This document shows positions 28,209 to 37,073 of a stretch of 60,000 nt of DNA, one piece after another. The notes beneath the pieces were generated by a model. It was not told the DNA's origin, ran no database searches, and saw only the letters and a list, made by a program, of their open reading frames with translations. The stretch is taken from contig MVPY01000037.1 of assembly GCA_002067065.1 (NCBI GenBank), positions 1 through 60,000 on the forward strand, in the 5' to 3' direction. The position numbers and the translations under genes were made by a program. This DNA is from Methanobacterium sp. PtaB.Bin024. Its GTDB lineage: Archaea > Methanobacteriota > Methanobacteria > Methanobacteriales > Methanobacteriaceae. How positions within the stretch are numbered: the stretch's first letter is position 1; every line of letters begins with the position of its first letter.

Positions 28209-29984
28209 TTACGGGCTTTCCCCAGGATCATTGATCTCATCATCTGAACTGACTTTGTTTATCTCTACTTCATAGATGTACCTTTCTCCACGTAGCGCAG
28301 ATAATATTGCAGCTATGGCGCAGAATAACGCTCCAATGTAGAATGACACTCTTAATGAAGGCATGAAGGCTTCAGCTAGTGTAGATGGGAACCAAGAAGT
28401 TCCAGTTAGTGTGGTTAATGTGGAAGTAGGTATTTGACTAACCACAGATGAAGGTACACTGCTCAGGATGGTTTCCACCGGGTTGTAACCTAAAAATGCT
28501 GAAAACAACGCCCCAGTTGGTGGTATGTTACTGAGAATAGGAGTCAGTTGCACTGCCCCAATACTTGCCAGAGATGATGCCAATGCATCTGGAAATCTTT
28601 GAGTGATTCCCACTATGACTATGGTGAAGAATATGGCCATACTTGCTGTGAATGCCGTGTTCATTATGGTGGTAAGCATTCCTGAGGCCACTCCTCTTTC
28701 CTGAGGAGGTACAGAGTTCATTATGGATGCACTGTTTGGAGATCCGAACATTCCACCTCCTAATCCCATGAAAAATAGGGCAAATGCGAATTCCAAATAG
28801 TTGAAGTTATAGGGGAGTTCTGCCAGTATCAGGAATCCAACCATGTTCATTACCATTCCCAGGGTGGCGATCCAGCGTGGCCCATACTTATCTGAAAGCG
28901 TTCCTGAAATTGGTCCCATAATAATTACCCCTATAGTGAGGGGCAGCATGTACACTCCAGCCCAGAATGGTGTGGATTCATAACTGTATCCATGCAGTGG
29001 GAGCCAGATTCCCTGCAGGAGAAGGATCAACATGAACATCATCCCCCCTCTACTCAATGAGCTTAAAAACCCTGCAAGGTTGGCATAGGCGAACATTTTT
29101 ATTTTGAATAGGTCCAGTCGGAACATGGGATTTTCCACCTTGCTTTCCACTACAAGGAATAAGGTCAGTAGTACGAAGCCACCTATCATCGCCATTATTA
29201 CCCAAGGATTGTTCCATCCCATAGCATCACTGCCATAGGGCATGAGACCATAAGTTACTCCTAAAAGTAGTGTGGTTATGCCTGAAACGAATATAACATT
29301 TCCCCATATGTCGAGTTTGGTTTTAGGGGCACGGAGTGATATTTCTTTAAGTTTGAAGGTGGACCAAACTGTTCCCAGAATACCGAAGGGTACACTTACC
29401 AGAAATATGTATCTCCAGTTGAAAACTGCCAGTATTCCCCCTAGAAGGAGGCCTATAAACTGTCCTGACATGAGGGCTACCATGTTTATACCCAGGGCTT
29501 TCCCCCTTTCACTGACTGGAAATGCGTCGGTAAGTATGGCGGAGCTGTTGGCCATGGTAAGGGCACTGCCCACTGCCTGGACTATCCTGAACAGAATGAT
29601 TTCCATGGCTCCGGCATCACCAGTGGATGGTGTCAGGTAAAGCAGAATGGATCCTATGGTAAATATGAGAAATCCGAGTTTAAAAAGCTTAACACGACCA
29701 TACATGTCTGATAGACGTCCGAAACTTAAAAGCAGGGTGGCAGTTACCAGTCCATAGCCCATTAGTATCCATAAAAGGTACTGGAAAGAAGTCAAAGGAT
29801 CAATGTGAATACCATTGAAGATGGCTGGAAGGGAGATCAGGGTTATGCTCCCGTTGATCATTCCCATTAATGATGCAATGATAACGTTGGATAGGGCTAT
29901 CCATTTGTACTGTAAACCATGGCCCCCTCCATCTTCTGACGGGTTGAGAGGCGAATTACCTCCTTTAGAAACATTATTGCTCAT
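28209..29984 (-). CDS. MFS exporter (DHA2/EmrB type)
   Basis: This 591-residue protein is a major facilitator of the DHA2 (14-helix) drug/proton antiporter family. The loop-2 motif GRLSDMYGRVKLF and the later GTLSDKYGPRWIA are typical, and a long extracytoplasmic region near the end (residues 480-540) is rich in Ser/Thr/Pro. It probably exports toxic hydrophobic compounds using the proton gradient. Its ATG overlaps the stop of the MarR gene in an ATGA, so the regulator and exporter form one operon. Confidence 0.92.
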   Translation of the reverse strand: MSNNVSKGGNSPLNPSEDGGGHGLQYKWIALSNVIIASLMGMINGSITLISLPAIFNGIHIDPLTSFQYLLWILMGYGLVTATLLLSFGRLSDMYGRVKLFKLGFLIFTIGSILLYLTPSTGDAGAMEIILFRIVQAVGSALTMANSSAILTDAFPVSERGKALGINMVALMSGQFIGLLLGGILAVFNWRYIFLVSVPFGILGTVWSTFKLKEISLRAPKTKLDIWGNVIFVSGITTLLLGVTYGLMPYGSDAMGWNNPWVIMAMIGGFVLLTLFLVVESKVENPMFRLDLFKIKMFAYANLAGFLSSLSRGGMMFMLILLLQGIWLPLHGYSYESTPFWAGVYMLPLTIGVIIMGPISGTLSDKYGPRWIATLGMVMNMVGFLILAELPYNFNYLEFAFALFFMGLGGGMFGSPNSASIMNSVPPQERGVASGMLTTIMNTAFTASMAIFFTIVIVGITQRFPDALASSLASIGAVQLTPILSNIPPTGALFSAFLGYNPVETILSSVPSSVVSQIPTSTLTTLTGTSWFPSTLAEAFMPSLRVSFYIGALFCAIAAILSALRGERYIYEVEINKVSSDDEINDPGESP

Positions 29985-30463
29985 TTAAAATTTTCCTCCG
30001 TGTCACGTAGCTTGTTCAAACCTTTTATAGTCAGTTTTTTTAAAAAATCACTCATTTGTTGTTTTTCTGCTTCAGTGAAGTCTTTATTCATTACTTCTTC
30101 CCAATCTGAGATCACTGCCCTAATTTCAGGCATCAATGCCTTTCCTTCATCAGTGATGTAAAGAAGATATCTTCTGCGGTTTTCTGGGTCGGTCTTCCTG
30201 CAGATGAATCCATTGTCTTCTAATTTTTTCACCCCACGGGCCACAGCTCCCTTATCTATATAAAAATGGGTAGCCAGATCTTCCTGTGTCTGTCCTTCTT
30301 TTTTAAATAAAGCAATTAAATAGCGAGATTGGCTGGCAGTAACATTTAAACTTTTCATTCCACTATTTAAATACATCATACGAGTTCTTTGGATTATGGA
30401 GATAAGAATACCCAGTGGAATATCAGTTAAATCTTCTTCGATTATTTTTTCAATTTTATGCAT
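29981..30463 (-). CDS. MarR family transcriptional regulator
   Basis: This 160-residue protein is a MarR-type winged-helix repressor: dimerisation helices at both ends, recognition region TQEDLATHFYIDKGAVARGVKK and wing RKTDPENRRRYLLYITDEG. MarR proteins release DNA when they bind phenolic or other small ligands. It is first in the operon with the DHA2 exporter and has AGGGGAT before its ATG. Two copies of a half-palindromic 14-mer near its TATA box make autoregulation very likely. Confidence 0.92.
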   Translation of the reverse strand: MHKIEKIIEEDLTDIPLGILISIIQRTRMMYLNSGMKSLNVTASQSRYLIALFKKEGQTQEDLATHFYIDKGAVARGVKKLEDNGFICRKTDPENRRRYLLYITDEGKALMPEIRAVISDWEEVMNKDFTEAEKQQMSDFLKKLTIKGLNKLRDTEENFK

Positions 30464-30555
30464 GATCTTAATCCCCTATTTTAGAAAAAGTGGTTTGAGA
30501 AATTAATCATCTAACTTATTTGGAAATTCATTAAGTAGTTACAGTTAGACTTTGA

Positions 30556-30598
30556 CCTATATAAATATGTTGACTATGCAACAATTGACTATGCAACA
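30556..30598 (-). promoter_or_regulatory. MarR operator repeats and TATA box
   Basis: TTGACTATGCAACA occurs at 30570-30583 and 30585-30598, 15 bases apart; the repeat contains a GTTG-N6-CAAC palindrome in the first copy. On the minus strand they lie just upstream of a TATA box TATTTATATAGG (30556-30567) that would drive the MarR-exporter operon. Confidence 0.7.
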
Positions 30599-30756
30599 TC
30601 ACTGATGTTTAATAATGATCTCTATTAATGAAAATCCTAAAACATATGAAACAATAGACTATTCCATGTTAAAAAAAGATTAAAATATAATTTTAACCAA
30701 TCAAACCTTAAAAATAACTGTAAGAATCAATCATACAAATTCAATTGAGTTGTGCT

Positions 30757-31410
30757 TTATTTTATCATGTTAACAACTTTAGCTAACTCTAAAGGTGCAT
30801 TATCCAACTTAAGTGGCTGACCATGAGCTGTGCATATCCATTTAAAATCATAAGCAGCTGTTTTTTCAATGGATTCCTTTAAAATAGATTCATTCCAGTT
30901 CATACTGGATTTCATAGTTTCTAAGCTTCCCTTGGAATTTCTAACCAGATCCCCTGTAAACAGAATATCTTTATAAAGAAGGCAAACATGCCCAGGAGTA
31001 TGTCCGGGGGTAGGAATCACCTGCACCCCTTCTACCTTTTGGTTTTCTTCATAAGCCATTATTTTTCCCGGTTTTTTAACCCTCATAAACATGGATATTA
31101 TTCTTTTCTGTCCCGGACGATGTTTATCACCATAAATATAGGGAATGTCCTCGCGTGATGCCCATACACTGGCACCAGTTTCTTCTTGAAGGAAAGCAAG
31201 GTTTCCCACATGATCCACATCGTGATGAGTGATCAAAATATGTTGGATATCCCTAGGATTTATATCCATGGATTTTAATTCTTTTATAATTCCTTTCCCC
31301 TGTCCTGGACGTCCAGTATCAATTAACATCTTCTTTTCACCAGAAATCAAATAAGCATAATTCCAGTTTTTGGTTGCCTCCAGTGCATAAACTTCATCAG
31401 TTATTTTCAA
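30757..31410 (-). CDS. MBL-fold metallohydrolase
   Basis: This 217-residue protein is a second metallo-beta-lactamase-fold hydrolase. The metal motif is ILITHHDVDHVGN, followed by TPGHTPGHVCLL, FTGDLV and CTAHGQP. It shares the fold but little sequence with the protein at 27338-28024. The start is a TTG at 31410 behind a perfect AGGAGG site. It is transcribed alone, downstream of the PadR gene on the same strand with about 230 bases of non-coding DNA between. Confidence 0.87.
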   Translation of the reverse strand: MKITDEVYALEATKNWNYAYLISGEKKMLIDTGRPGQGKGIIKELKSMDINPRDIQHILITHHDVDHVGNLAFLQEETGASVWASREDIPYIYGDKHRPGQKRIISMFMRVKKPGKIMAYEENQKVEGVQVIPTPGHTPGHVCLLYKDILFTGDLVRNSKGSLETMKSSMNWNESILKESIEKTAAYDFKWICTAHGQPLKLDNAPLELAKVVNMIK

Positions 31411-31642
31411 TTAGAAACCTCCTGCTTTTTTATTCCAATGTTTAATTGCTAAATTTAGCATCTCCAATTTAAACAGGGAAAACAATACAATTAAGGATTC
31501 ATTCACACGTATATCCTTATTCAATACGCTAAGAATCCATATAACCTCTGCATCTTCAAGTTCCGTACTATCATTGCACCGACCATAGTTCCCAGTCCAG
31601 TATAATTAAAATATTTCAGTGGACACGTTCGGCTCTCCGAAT

Positions 31643-32221
31643 TCAGGATTTAATTTCACTTGCATCATATTGTTCTAATTCTTTAATACATTCCTCAGCC
31701 CATTTAATCACAGTTTTCAATGTCATTTTGCTCCTTTTGATTGTAAAATGCCAGAATAATTTGTCTTTTTCTGCAGATCCAATTACAAATTCATTACCCC
31801 CCTCATTGAATTTGTCCTCTATTTCACTTAAAATCCCCATATACTGATTTTTTTGGAAAATAAAGCGTTCAAATTGTTTTATAACCTCTTCTTTTTCTAA
31901 TTTAGAACCAAAGAATATCCTGAGCATGAATTCATCCCTTTGAGGGAATACCAGCTTCTCAGGAAAATCCCCTAACCAATCAAGAAATGCATCTTTACCT
32001 ATTTCTGTTATGGTATAGATCCTTTTATCTGGTCTATCTTCCTGTTTTTGAATGGTAGAAGACACATAACCATTTTTTTCAAGTGTAGATAATTCCCTGT
32101 ATATCTGACTTAAACTAGCTGCCCATACCTGGGAGATGGATTTGTCGAAGACTTTCTTTAAACCGTATCCTGTCATAGGACCATATGATAGGATACCCAG
32201 CATTGCATAGGATAATGACAT
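31643..32221 (-). CDS. PadR family transcriptional regulator
   Basis: This protein of about 192 residues is a long PadR regulator: winged helix with GYGLKKVFDKSISQVWAASLSQ and YRELSTLEKNGYVSSTIQKQ, then a C-terminal helical domain. The frame opens further upstream, but the ATG at 32221 has GGAG eight bases ahead and the earlier codons lie inside the operator array. It is autonomous, transcribed toward the MBL gene. Ligand unknown. Confidence 0.88.
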   Translation of the reverse strand: MSLSYAMLGILSYGPMTGYGLKKVFDKSISQVWAASLSQIYRELSTLEKNGYVSSTIQKQEDRPDKRIYTITEIGKDAFLDWLGDFPEKLVFPQRDEFMLRIFFGSKLEKEEVIKQFERFIFQKNQYMGILSEIEDKFNEGGNEFVIGSAEKDKLFWHFTIKRSKMTLKTVIKWAEECIKELEQYDASEIKS

Positions 32222-32239
32222 TGATTTTCTCCAAACTAT

Positions 32240-32290
32240 ATATAACATATCATATATAACATATCATATAATATGATACATGTTATATAT
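32240..32290. promoter_or_regulatory. PadR operator array
   Basis: ATATAACATATCATAT occurs exactly at 32240-32255 and 32254-32269, a 14-base period, and a related inverted copy ATATGATACATGTTATATAT lies at 32271-32290. The array begins 19 bases upstream of the PadR start and overlaps its AT-rich promoter, as expected for autoregulation. Confidence 0.65.
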
Positions 32291-32384
32291 AAATTTAAGG
32301 TTCCAGACCCTCTAAAAAATATTTGTGAATAATAAAACCAGAACTCATAAAACTTTAAAAATAAATTTAACCAAAATAAATCTT

Positions 32385-32999
32385 TTAAAATTCTTTAATC
32401 ATTATTGTTCTCTTTTCATTACTATAAAACCCATTTTTAAGATAAAAACTTTCAGCAGGTATTCCCTTATTGGTAATTAATGTTAAACGAGTGTATCCTT
32501 CATCAAAAAGAATTTTACCCACAAAATCTAATGTTCTGGTTCCAATGCCTTCCCCCTGCCTATTGTTTTCAACAAAGAATTCATCAACAAAGAATTCTTT
32601 TCCCATCCATCCTGATCTTCGGTGCCCCAGACATACCGCCACGACATTAGAGTCTTCATATGTTACAAATCCTTCAAAAACCGGATTTTCAGTGAGTTCC
32701 TTCAAATAATTTCTAACCTGATCCAATGATATCCATTCATCGTACCAGGGATCTGCTGAAAATACAGATCTAAACAGTTGTACACATTCATCCAGATCCT
32801 TCCATGAAAATCTCCGGAATTCGAGACCTCCATCCCCATAAACCTGTTTTAAACCCTTATTTTCTATGTTCTCAGGAAAAAAGTAAGTCCAATGATTCTT
32901 TAAAGAATTATCATTGAAATGTTCCTTTAAAAAATTGTTTTCAAAATGATTTTTCAGAGGATTATTGGATAAATGGTCTTTAATTGCTTTTATAGGCAT
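32385..32999 (-). CDS. GNAT N-acetyltransferase with N-terminal repeats
   Basis: This 204-residue protein has a GNAT acetyltransferase domain; the acetyl-CoA loop is RQGEGIGTRTLDFVG near residue 145 and the C-terminal strand is FYLKNGFYSNEKRTIM. Before it lie four 9-residue repeats, roughly IKDHLSNNP, LKNHFENNF, LKEHFNDNS and LKNHWTYFF, which could form an amphipathic surface or oligomer contact. It is last in the six-gene operon that starts with the PadR gene at 36375-36953. The acceptor is unknown. Confidence 0.85.
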   Translation of the reverse strand: MPIKAIKDHLSNNPLKNHFENNFLKEHFNDNSLKNHWTYFFPENIENKGLKQVYGDGGLEFRRFSWKDLDECVQLFRSVFSADPWYDEWISLDQVRNYLKELTENPVFEGFVTYEDSNVVAVCLGHRRSGWMGKEFFVDEFFVENNRQGEGIGTRTLDFVGKILFDEGYTRLTLITNKGIPAESFYLKNGFYSNEKRTIMIKEF

Positions 33000-33001
33000 T
33001 T

Positions 33002-33571
33002 TTAATCCCCTTTCTTTGCAAAAATTACGAATAATTGATCCTGGAGAAAATCATGTTGTTTAAAAGGATAAAACCCTGCTCGTTCCATGATATCCAAAAG
33101 AACTGTAAGAGGTGTGTAATGCCCGAAAAGACCTGTGAAACTGAATTTTCTTTTCTCATAATCAATGATGGCTATTCTACCATCATCCTTTAGAAATCTT
33201 TTCAATGATTTAAAATACTCTTCCGGTTCTGTAAGGTGATGGAAAACATTTCTTAAAAAGAATAGATCAAATTGTTCTGGTAACTCTACTTCCTGTGGCT
33301 GGGCCAGTACAGTTTTTACGTTCCTGATCTCTTTCTTTTCAAGGTTCCTAGCTATATATTCCAGGGATTTTCGGTTCAAATCAACAGCATAAACATGGCC
33401 TTCTACTCCCACTTTGCGGGAAAATTCACAGGCAAAATATCCTCCACCAGATCCAATATCCCCTACTACCATTCCTTTTTTAAGATGGAGGTGTTCAATG
33501 ATATTTGAGGGTTTATTTTTTGCTGAAGAAGCTTCTTTATTTAACATTTTCAATTGAAATTCATTGAACAT
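33002..33571 (-). CDS. class I SAM-dependent methyltransferase
   Basis: This protein of about 189 residues is a UbiE/arsenite-methyltransferase-like enzyme: motif I VVGDIGSGGGYFACEF, acidic loop VYAVDLNRKS and FFLRNVFHHLTEPEEYF near residue 105. Cysteines needed for arsenite methylation are not obvious, so that function is not claimed. A GTG at 33583 is in frame, but AGGTGGG precedes the ATG at 33571 by seven bases. It is directly downstream of the truncated QueG-like gene, within the ABC exporter operon. Confidence 0.85.
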   Translation of the reverse strand: MFNEFQLKMLNKEASSAKNKPSNIIEHLHLKKGMVVGDIGSGGGYFACEFSRKVGVEGHVYAVDLNRKSLEYIARNLEKKEIRNVKTVLAQPQEVELPEQFDLFFLRNVFHHLTEPEEYFKSLKRFLKDDGRIAIIDYEKRKFSFTGLFGHYTPLTVLLDIMERAGFYPFKQHDFLQDQLFVIFAKKGD

Positions 33572-33583
33572 TCCCCAACCCAC

Positions 33584-34051
33584 CTAATTTTTTTTATAAG
33601 ACGCTTTTAAAGGTGCATCAGTTAGTACAGTTCCCCAATTAACCATTGGTCCTACTTCTGGTGTTATTAATAGGTTTTTTTCAATTTTTCCCATTTTTGC
33701 CAGACTTGCCACTACTTCATGGAAAGAAATATGATTTTCATCACTCATTCTTGATTTAGGCATGGTAAACACCCGATATCCTTCGTTTTCTAACAATTTA
33801 CTTAATTGTGAAGTGATTATTTTTAATTGGCAGTTTGTTTGGCGATGAATCTTTTCATAACCTTTTTTAAACCCATCCGATATCAGATATGGTAAGGTAA
33901 TCCCTACAGATATTGCTCGAGGATATTCACTGATCAATGAATTGTATTTTTCAATCATGGTGTTTTCCAAATGAGACAGATCAACTATTCCTAAAAAATA
34001 GTCTTCACATTCTGTTTCAATGGAATTTCTTATTGCCATTTCAAATTTCAT
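33584..34051 (-). CDS. truncated QueG-like protein without iron-sulfur domain
   Basis: This 155-residue protein matches the N-terminal part of the QueG-like protein at 45003-45728, with PRAISVGITLP, LLENEGYRVFTMPKSR and LLITPEVGPMVNWGTVLTD, then stops. The two [4Fe-4S] motifs of the full-length paralogs at 42950 and 45003 are missing, as is the GxGWIGK-type loop. A strong AGGAGGT ribosome site and a place inside a tight operon argue that it is translated and retained. It might bind a cofactor or partner only. It is not a simple fragment from a visible frameshift. Confidence 0.75.
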   Translation of the reverse strand: MKFEMAIRNSIETECEDYFLGIVDLSHLENTMIEKYNSLISEYPRAISVGITLPYLISDGFKKGYEKIHRQTNCQLKIITSQLSKLLENEGYRVFTMPKSRMSDENHISFHEVVASLAKMGKIEKNLLITPEVGPMVNWGTVLTDAPLKASYKKN

Positions 34052-34064
34052 GTTTTATTACCTC

Positions 34065-35252
34065 CTATCTGGTCATTGATTTTCTAAATAGTGGCACTGC
34101 AATGGCCATGGTAACCACACCAAATGCCACCAGGATGAGCATCTGGAATAGCACATCACCAATTCCTGCGTTTAGAAGAATTATCTTACGCATTGCATCC
34201 GCAGCGTAGGTGAGGGGGATGAACTTGGAAATATCCTGCATGAACCAGGGCATCTGCTGTAATGGGTAGAAAATACCACCCAGGAAGATCATGGGAAACA
34301 TCAACAGGTTTACAATCATGGTTCCTGATGCCTGGTCTCCCGACATAGAGATTGCCAGAATTCCAAGGCCTATGAAGCTGAATATTCCCAGTAGTAGCAT
34401 GAAAAATGCCAGTAAAAGGTTTCCCTGGATGGTAACTCCGAACAGTAACATGGCCATGGCCAGTATTATCACACACTGCACGAATCCCCTGGTACAGAGG
34501 GCAGCGGTTTTACCAATTATAACCGAGATCTGGCTGATTGGTGCAGATAACATACCGTCAAAGGTTCCCATTTCCTTTTCCTTGGAGATGGCTTCTGGGA
34601 TTCCGGTCATCACCGTCATCATAACGATCATGATCATGAGCCCTGGTGCCAGGAAGTTGAAGTAGTTTGTTTCACCTGGTATGGTGGTAGATACGTTCAG
34701 CACATAAGGGAAAATCATAGTCTGAGGATTGATCTGTTGATCTGTGTCTTTAGCAAGTTGTAACACGTTAGCTTCAGCTTTCATGTCATTCAAACCACTT
34801 AATATCCCAGATAATGCCTGCTGAACCTGCATTGAACTCTGAGGGTTGCTGTTGTCAATGTATACTGTGAAATCTCCTGATTTCCCATTGGTTATATTAT
34901 CTGAGAATCCTGAGGGTATTATAAACGTTCCATATATTTTTCCCTGGTTGATGGCAGTTTTAGCCTCATTTACACTGGAATAATTTATGAAGTCCATGGA
35001 ACTGGTGTTTTGGTTTATTAGATTAAGTTGGGTCAGGAATTCATCACTCCCCTGACCCTGGTCTAAGTTAACTATTCCCATTGGCATGTGCTGCTGGGTG
35101 CCTCCGCTGGGGAATATAAACCCGAACATCAAGAGGAATATTAGGGGCATCATGAAAAGAGCAGCCAGTTGCATGCGGTTTCTTCTTAACTCCAGCATGT
35201 CCTTGGCCATTACATGGTAACTGTCCTTTAATATTTTGCTAATATTCATCAT
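34065..35252 (-). CDS. ABC-2 type transporter permease
   Basis: This 395-residue ABC-2 permease has one N-terminal helix (LAALFMMPLIFLLMFGFIF), a large extracellular domain of about 150 residues and five C-terminal helices, with the LAPGLMIMIVMMTVMTGIPEAI helix starting the membrane core. It resembles drug or lipid exporters of the DrrB/YhgE type. It is separated from its ATPase by one base, so they are coupled. Together they form the exporter of the PadR-controlled operon. Confidence 0.9.
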   Translation of the reverse strand: MMNISKILKDSYHVMAKDMLELRRNRMQLAALFMMPLIFLLMFGFIFPSGGTQQHMPMGIVNLDQGQGSDEFLTQLNLINQNTSSMDFINYSSVNEAKTAINQGKIYGTFIIPSGFSDNITNGKSGDFTVYIDNSNPQSSMQVQQALSGILSGLNDMKAEANVLQLAKDTDQQINPQTMIFPYVLNVSTTIPGETNYFNFLAPGLMIMIVMMTVMTGIPEAISKEKEMGTFDGMLSAPISQISVIIGKTAALCTRGFVQCVIILAMAMLLFGVTIQGNLLLAFFMLLLGIFSFIGLGILAISMSGDQASGTMIVNLLMFPMIFLGGIFYPLQQMPWFMQDISKFIPLTYAADAMRKIILLNAGIGDVLFQMLILVAFGVVTMAIAVPLFRKSMTR

Positions 35253-35253
35253 A

Positions 35254-36270
35254 TCATCTTACCCTGGCTTTAGGTGTAGGTCCATGCCTATGGTGTGTGG
35301 GGGCTGCTTTTTCAGTGGCCTGATCGCGCATTTGTTTACCAGTAACTGCCAAGAAAACGTCTTCCAGTGTTGATTCGTTGCTATTGGTTACTGAGGCTAT
35401 GTTGCCTCCTTCACCACGTATGGTGTCGATAATTTCATTGAGAACATTTTCACCCTGTGCACTTATTTTTAGATTATAATCGTCTTGTTGTGCCACTGCA
35501 GTGACCACATCCATGGATTTAATTTTATTAACTAGTTCCGAGGTCAGGTTGGAAATTTTAGTGCCGAATACATTGGTATCTCCGTGTGAAATCATGTTTT
35601 TAAGGTTTTCTGGGGTGTCCAATGCTGCTATTTTGCCATGATCAATTATAGCGACCCTATCACTGAGTGTTTCTGCTTCAGTCATGGCATGTGTGGTTAA
35701 AATCACTGTTACCCCTTCCTGATTGATTTGGCGGGTTATATCTCTTATGGAAAAGGTGGTCTGAGGGTCCAGACCCAGTGTGGGCTCGTCCATGAACAGT
35801 ATTTTGGGTTCAGGTAGTAAAGCCCGGATTACATTGATTCGTTGCTTCATACCGGTTGAAAATTTGTTAATTTGAGTATTTTCCCATTCTTGCATATTCA
35901 CCAGTTCAAGCAACTCTTTTATCCTTTCTTCCAGTTTCTGTTTGGGCATATCGTAGAGTTTACCAAAGAAACGGAGGTTTTCAGCAGCAGTAAGACGGTC
36001 GTACATGATCATCTTCTCTGCAACCAGCCCAATGTTCTGGCGAATTTTATCAGAATCTTTAATCAAGTCATATCCTGCAACTTTTGCAGATCCTGAGGTG
36101 GGTTGGGCCAGTGTGCATAACATTCTTATGGTGGTACTCTTACCAGCACCGTTGGGGCCAAGGAATCCGAAAATTTCGCCCTCCTTTACAGTTAATGATA
36201 AATTATCCACAGCTGTAAAGTCTTTGAACTTTTTTGTGAGATTATTTACCTCTATAGCATTTATTGTCAT
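35254..36270 (-). CDS. ABC transporter ATPase (DrrA-like)
   Basis: This protein of about 338 residues is an ABC ATPase of the daunorubicin-resistance (DrrA) type. Walker A GPNGAGKST, signature FSTGMKQRINVIRAL, Walker B ILFMDEPTLGLDP and the switch histidine in LTTHAM are intact; the extra C-terminal region after residue 220 is usual in this family. The ATG at 36282 is in frame, but GGGGA precedes the ATG at 36270 by a better distance. It is second in the operon, after the PadR gene, and pairs with the permease. Confidence 0.92.
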   Translation of the reverse strand: MTINAIEVNNLTKKFKDFTAVDNLSLTVKEGEIFGFLGPNGAGKSTTIRMLCTLAQPTSGSAKVAGYDLIKDSDKIRQNIGLVAEKMIMYDRLTAAENLRFFGKLYDMPKQKLEERIKELLELVNMQEWENTQINKFSTGMKQRINVIRALLPEPKILFMDEPTLGLDPQTTFSIRDITRQINQEGVTVILTTHAMTEAETLSDRVAIIDHGKIAALDTPENLKNMISHGDTNVFGTKISNLTSELVNKIKSMDVVTAVAQQDDYNLKISAQGENVLNEIIDTIRGEGGNIASVTNSNESTLEDVFLAVTGKQMRDQATEKAAPTHHRHGPTPKARVR

Positions 36271-36374
36271 GTTTTTCCCCATTTTAATTCAATTTACAGG
36301 CAATGATAGCCGAAGCTAGGTTATACGAATTTTTTTAAAATTATTCTTCTGTTCAGACCAGTTTCGAATCTGAA

Positions 36375-36953
36375 TTATTCATCTGGAAGTGATTCTTCCA
36401 TTTTTTTCAATCTTTCGCCTAATTCCCCTATTATTTCCTTGTGTGGTGCGAGTTTTTCTTTTTTTATGTTTTCCAGAAAGGCCACATAGCGACTCATCTC
36501 TGTTAAAACATGTTCCACAGCGAAAGATCCCCTATCCATTCTTCGACCATCTGGTCCCTGTAAACCACCGAAAAGATCAACGATTGTTTCCCGTCCTTCT
36601 TCGGTTAGATCATATTTTCCATCTTCCATCTTTTCTATTAATCCCTCATCAACCATTTTTTTAAGCATAGGATATACTGAACCAGGTGAAGGGCGGCAAG
36701 GACCACGTCTCATTGTCTTTTGAAAGTGATGATCGTAGTGATCACTTCCAAACTCTTGTCTTCGCTTTTGATACATTTCATTTATGGCGTCATAATGTTC
36801 TTTTATGGCATCCATTACCTCTACACCGTTTTTTGGGCCATGATCAAGGACATGGAGTATCCATATTCTCAAACCTCCCAAATTGTGGAGTTTATGTATT
36901 TTTTCATGAATGTTTCTCCAGTTATCCCATTTATTTCTCCACTCATCCCACAT
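36375..36953 (-). CDS. PadR family transcriptional regulator
   Basis: This protein of about 192 residues is a long PadR regulator with an unusually Trp- and Arg-rich N-terminus (WDEWRNKWDNWRN), then the winged helix LRIWILHVLDHGPKNGVEVM and PSPGSVYPMLKKMVDEGLI, and a charged C-terminal helix. A first ATG at 36974 is in frame, but AGGAGAG points to the ATG at 36953. It heads the operon of exporter, QueG-like fragment, methyltransferase and GNAT. Several GATATT-type palindromes lie upstream. Confidence 0.88.
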   Translation of the reverse strand: MWDEWRNKWDNWRNIHEKIHKLHNLGGLRIWILHVLDHGPKNGVEVMDAIKEHYDAINEMYQKRRQEFGSDHYDHHFQKTMRRGPCRPSPGSVYPMLKKMVDEGLIEKMEDGKYDLTEEGRETIVDLFGGLQGPDGRRMDRGSFAVEHVLTEMSRYVAFLENIKKEKLAPHKEIIGELGERLKKMEESLPDE

Positions 36954-36983
36954 TTTGGAATTCTCTCCTATCATCTACTCAAT

Positions 36984-37003
36984 ATAATATCGTTAATTTG
37001 ATA
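36984..37003. promoter_or_regulatory. palindrome upstream of PadR-exporter operon
   Basis: AATATC at 36984-36989 and GATATT at 36998-37003 form a perfect inverted repeat with an 8-base spacer, about 30 bases before the PadR ATG. It shares the GATAT half-site with the larger palindrome at 37074-37091. Confidence 0.5.
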
Positions 37004-37073
37004 TTGAATAATTATTATAATATCTCTAAATTGTTATAGGACAATTATTTTCTTTGGCAATATCAAGTTCTCG

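Noticed and set aside
31411..31642. Open minus-strand frame of about 60 codons upstream of the MBL gene
   Set aside because: It has no plausible start codon with a ribosome site; its end only carries the AGGAGG site of the next gene. At most it is a decayed remnant.
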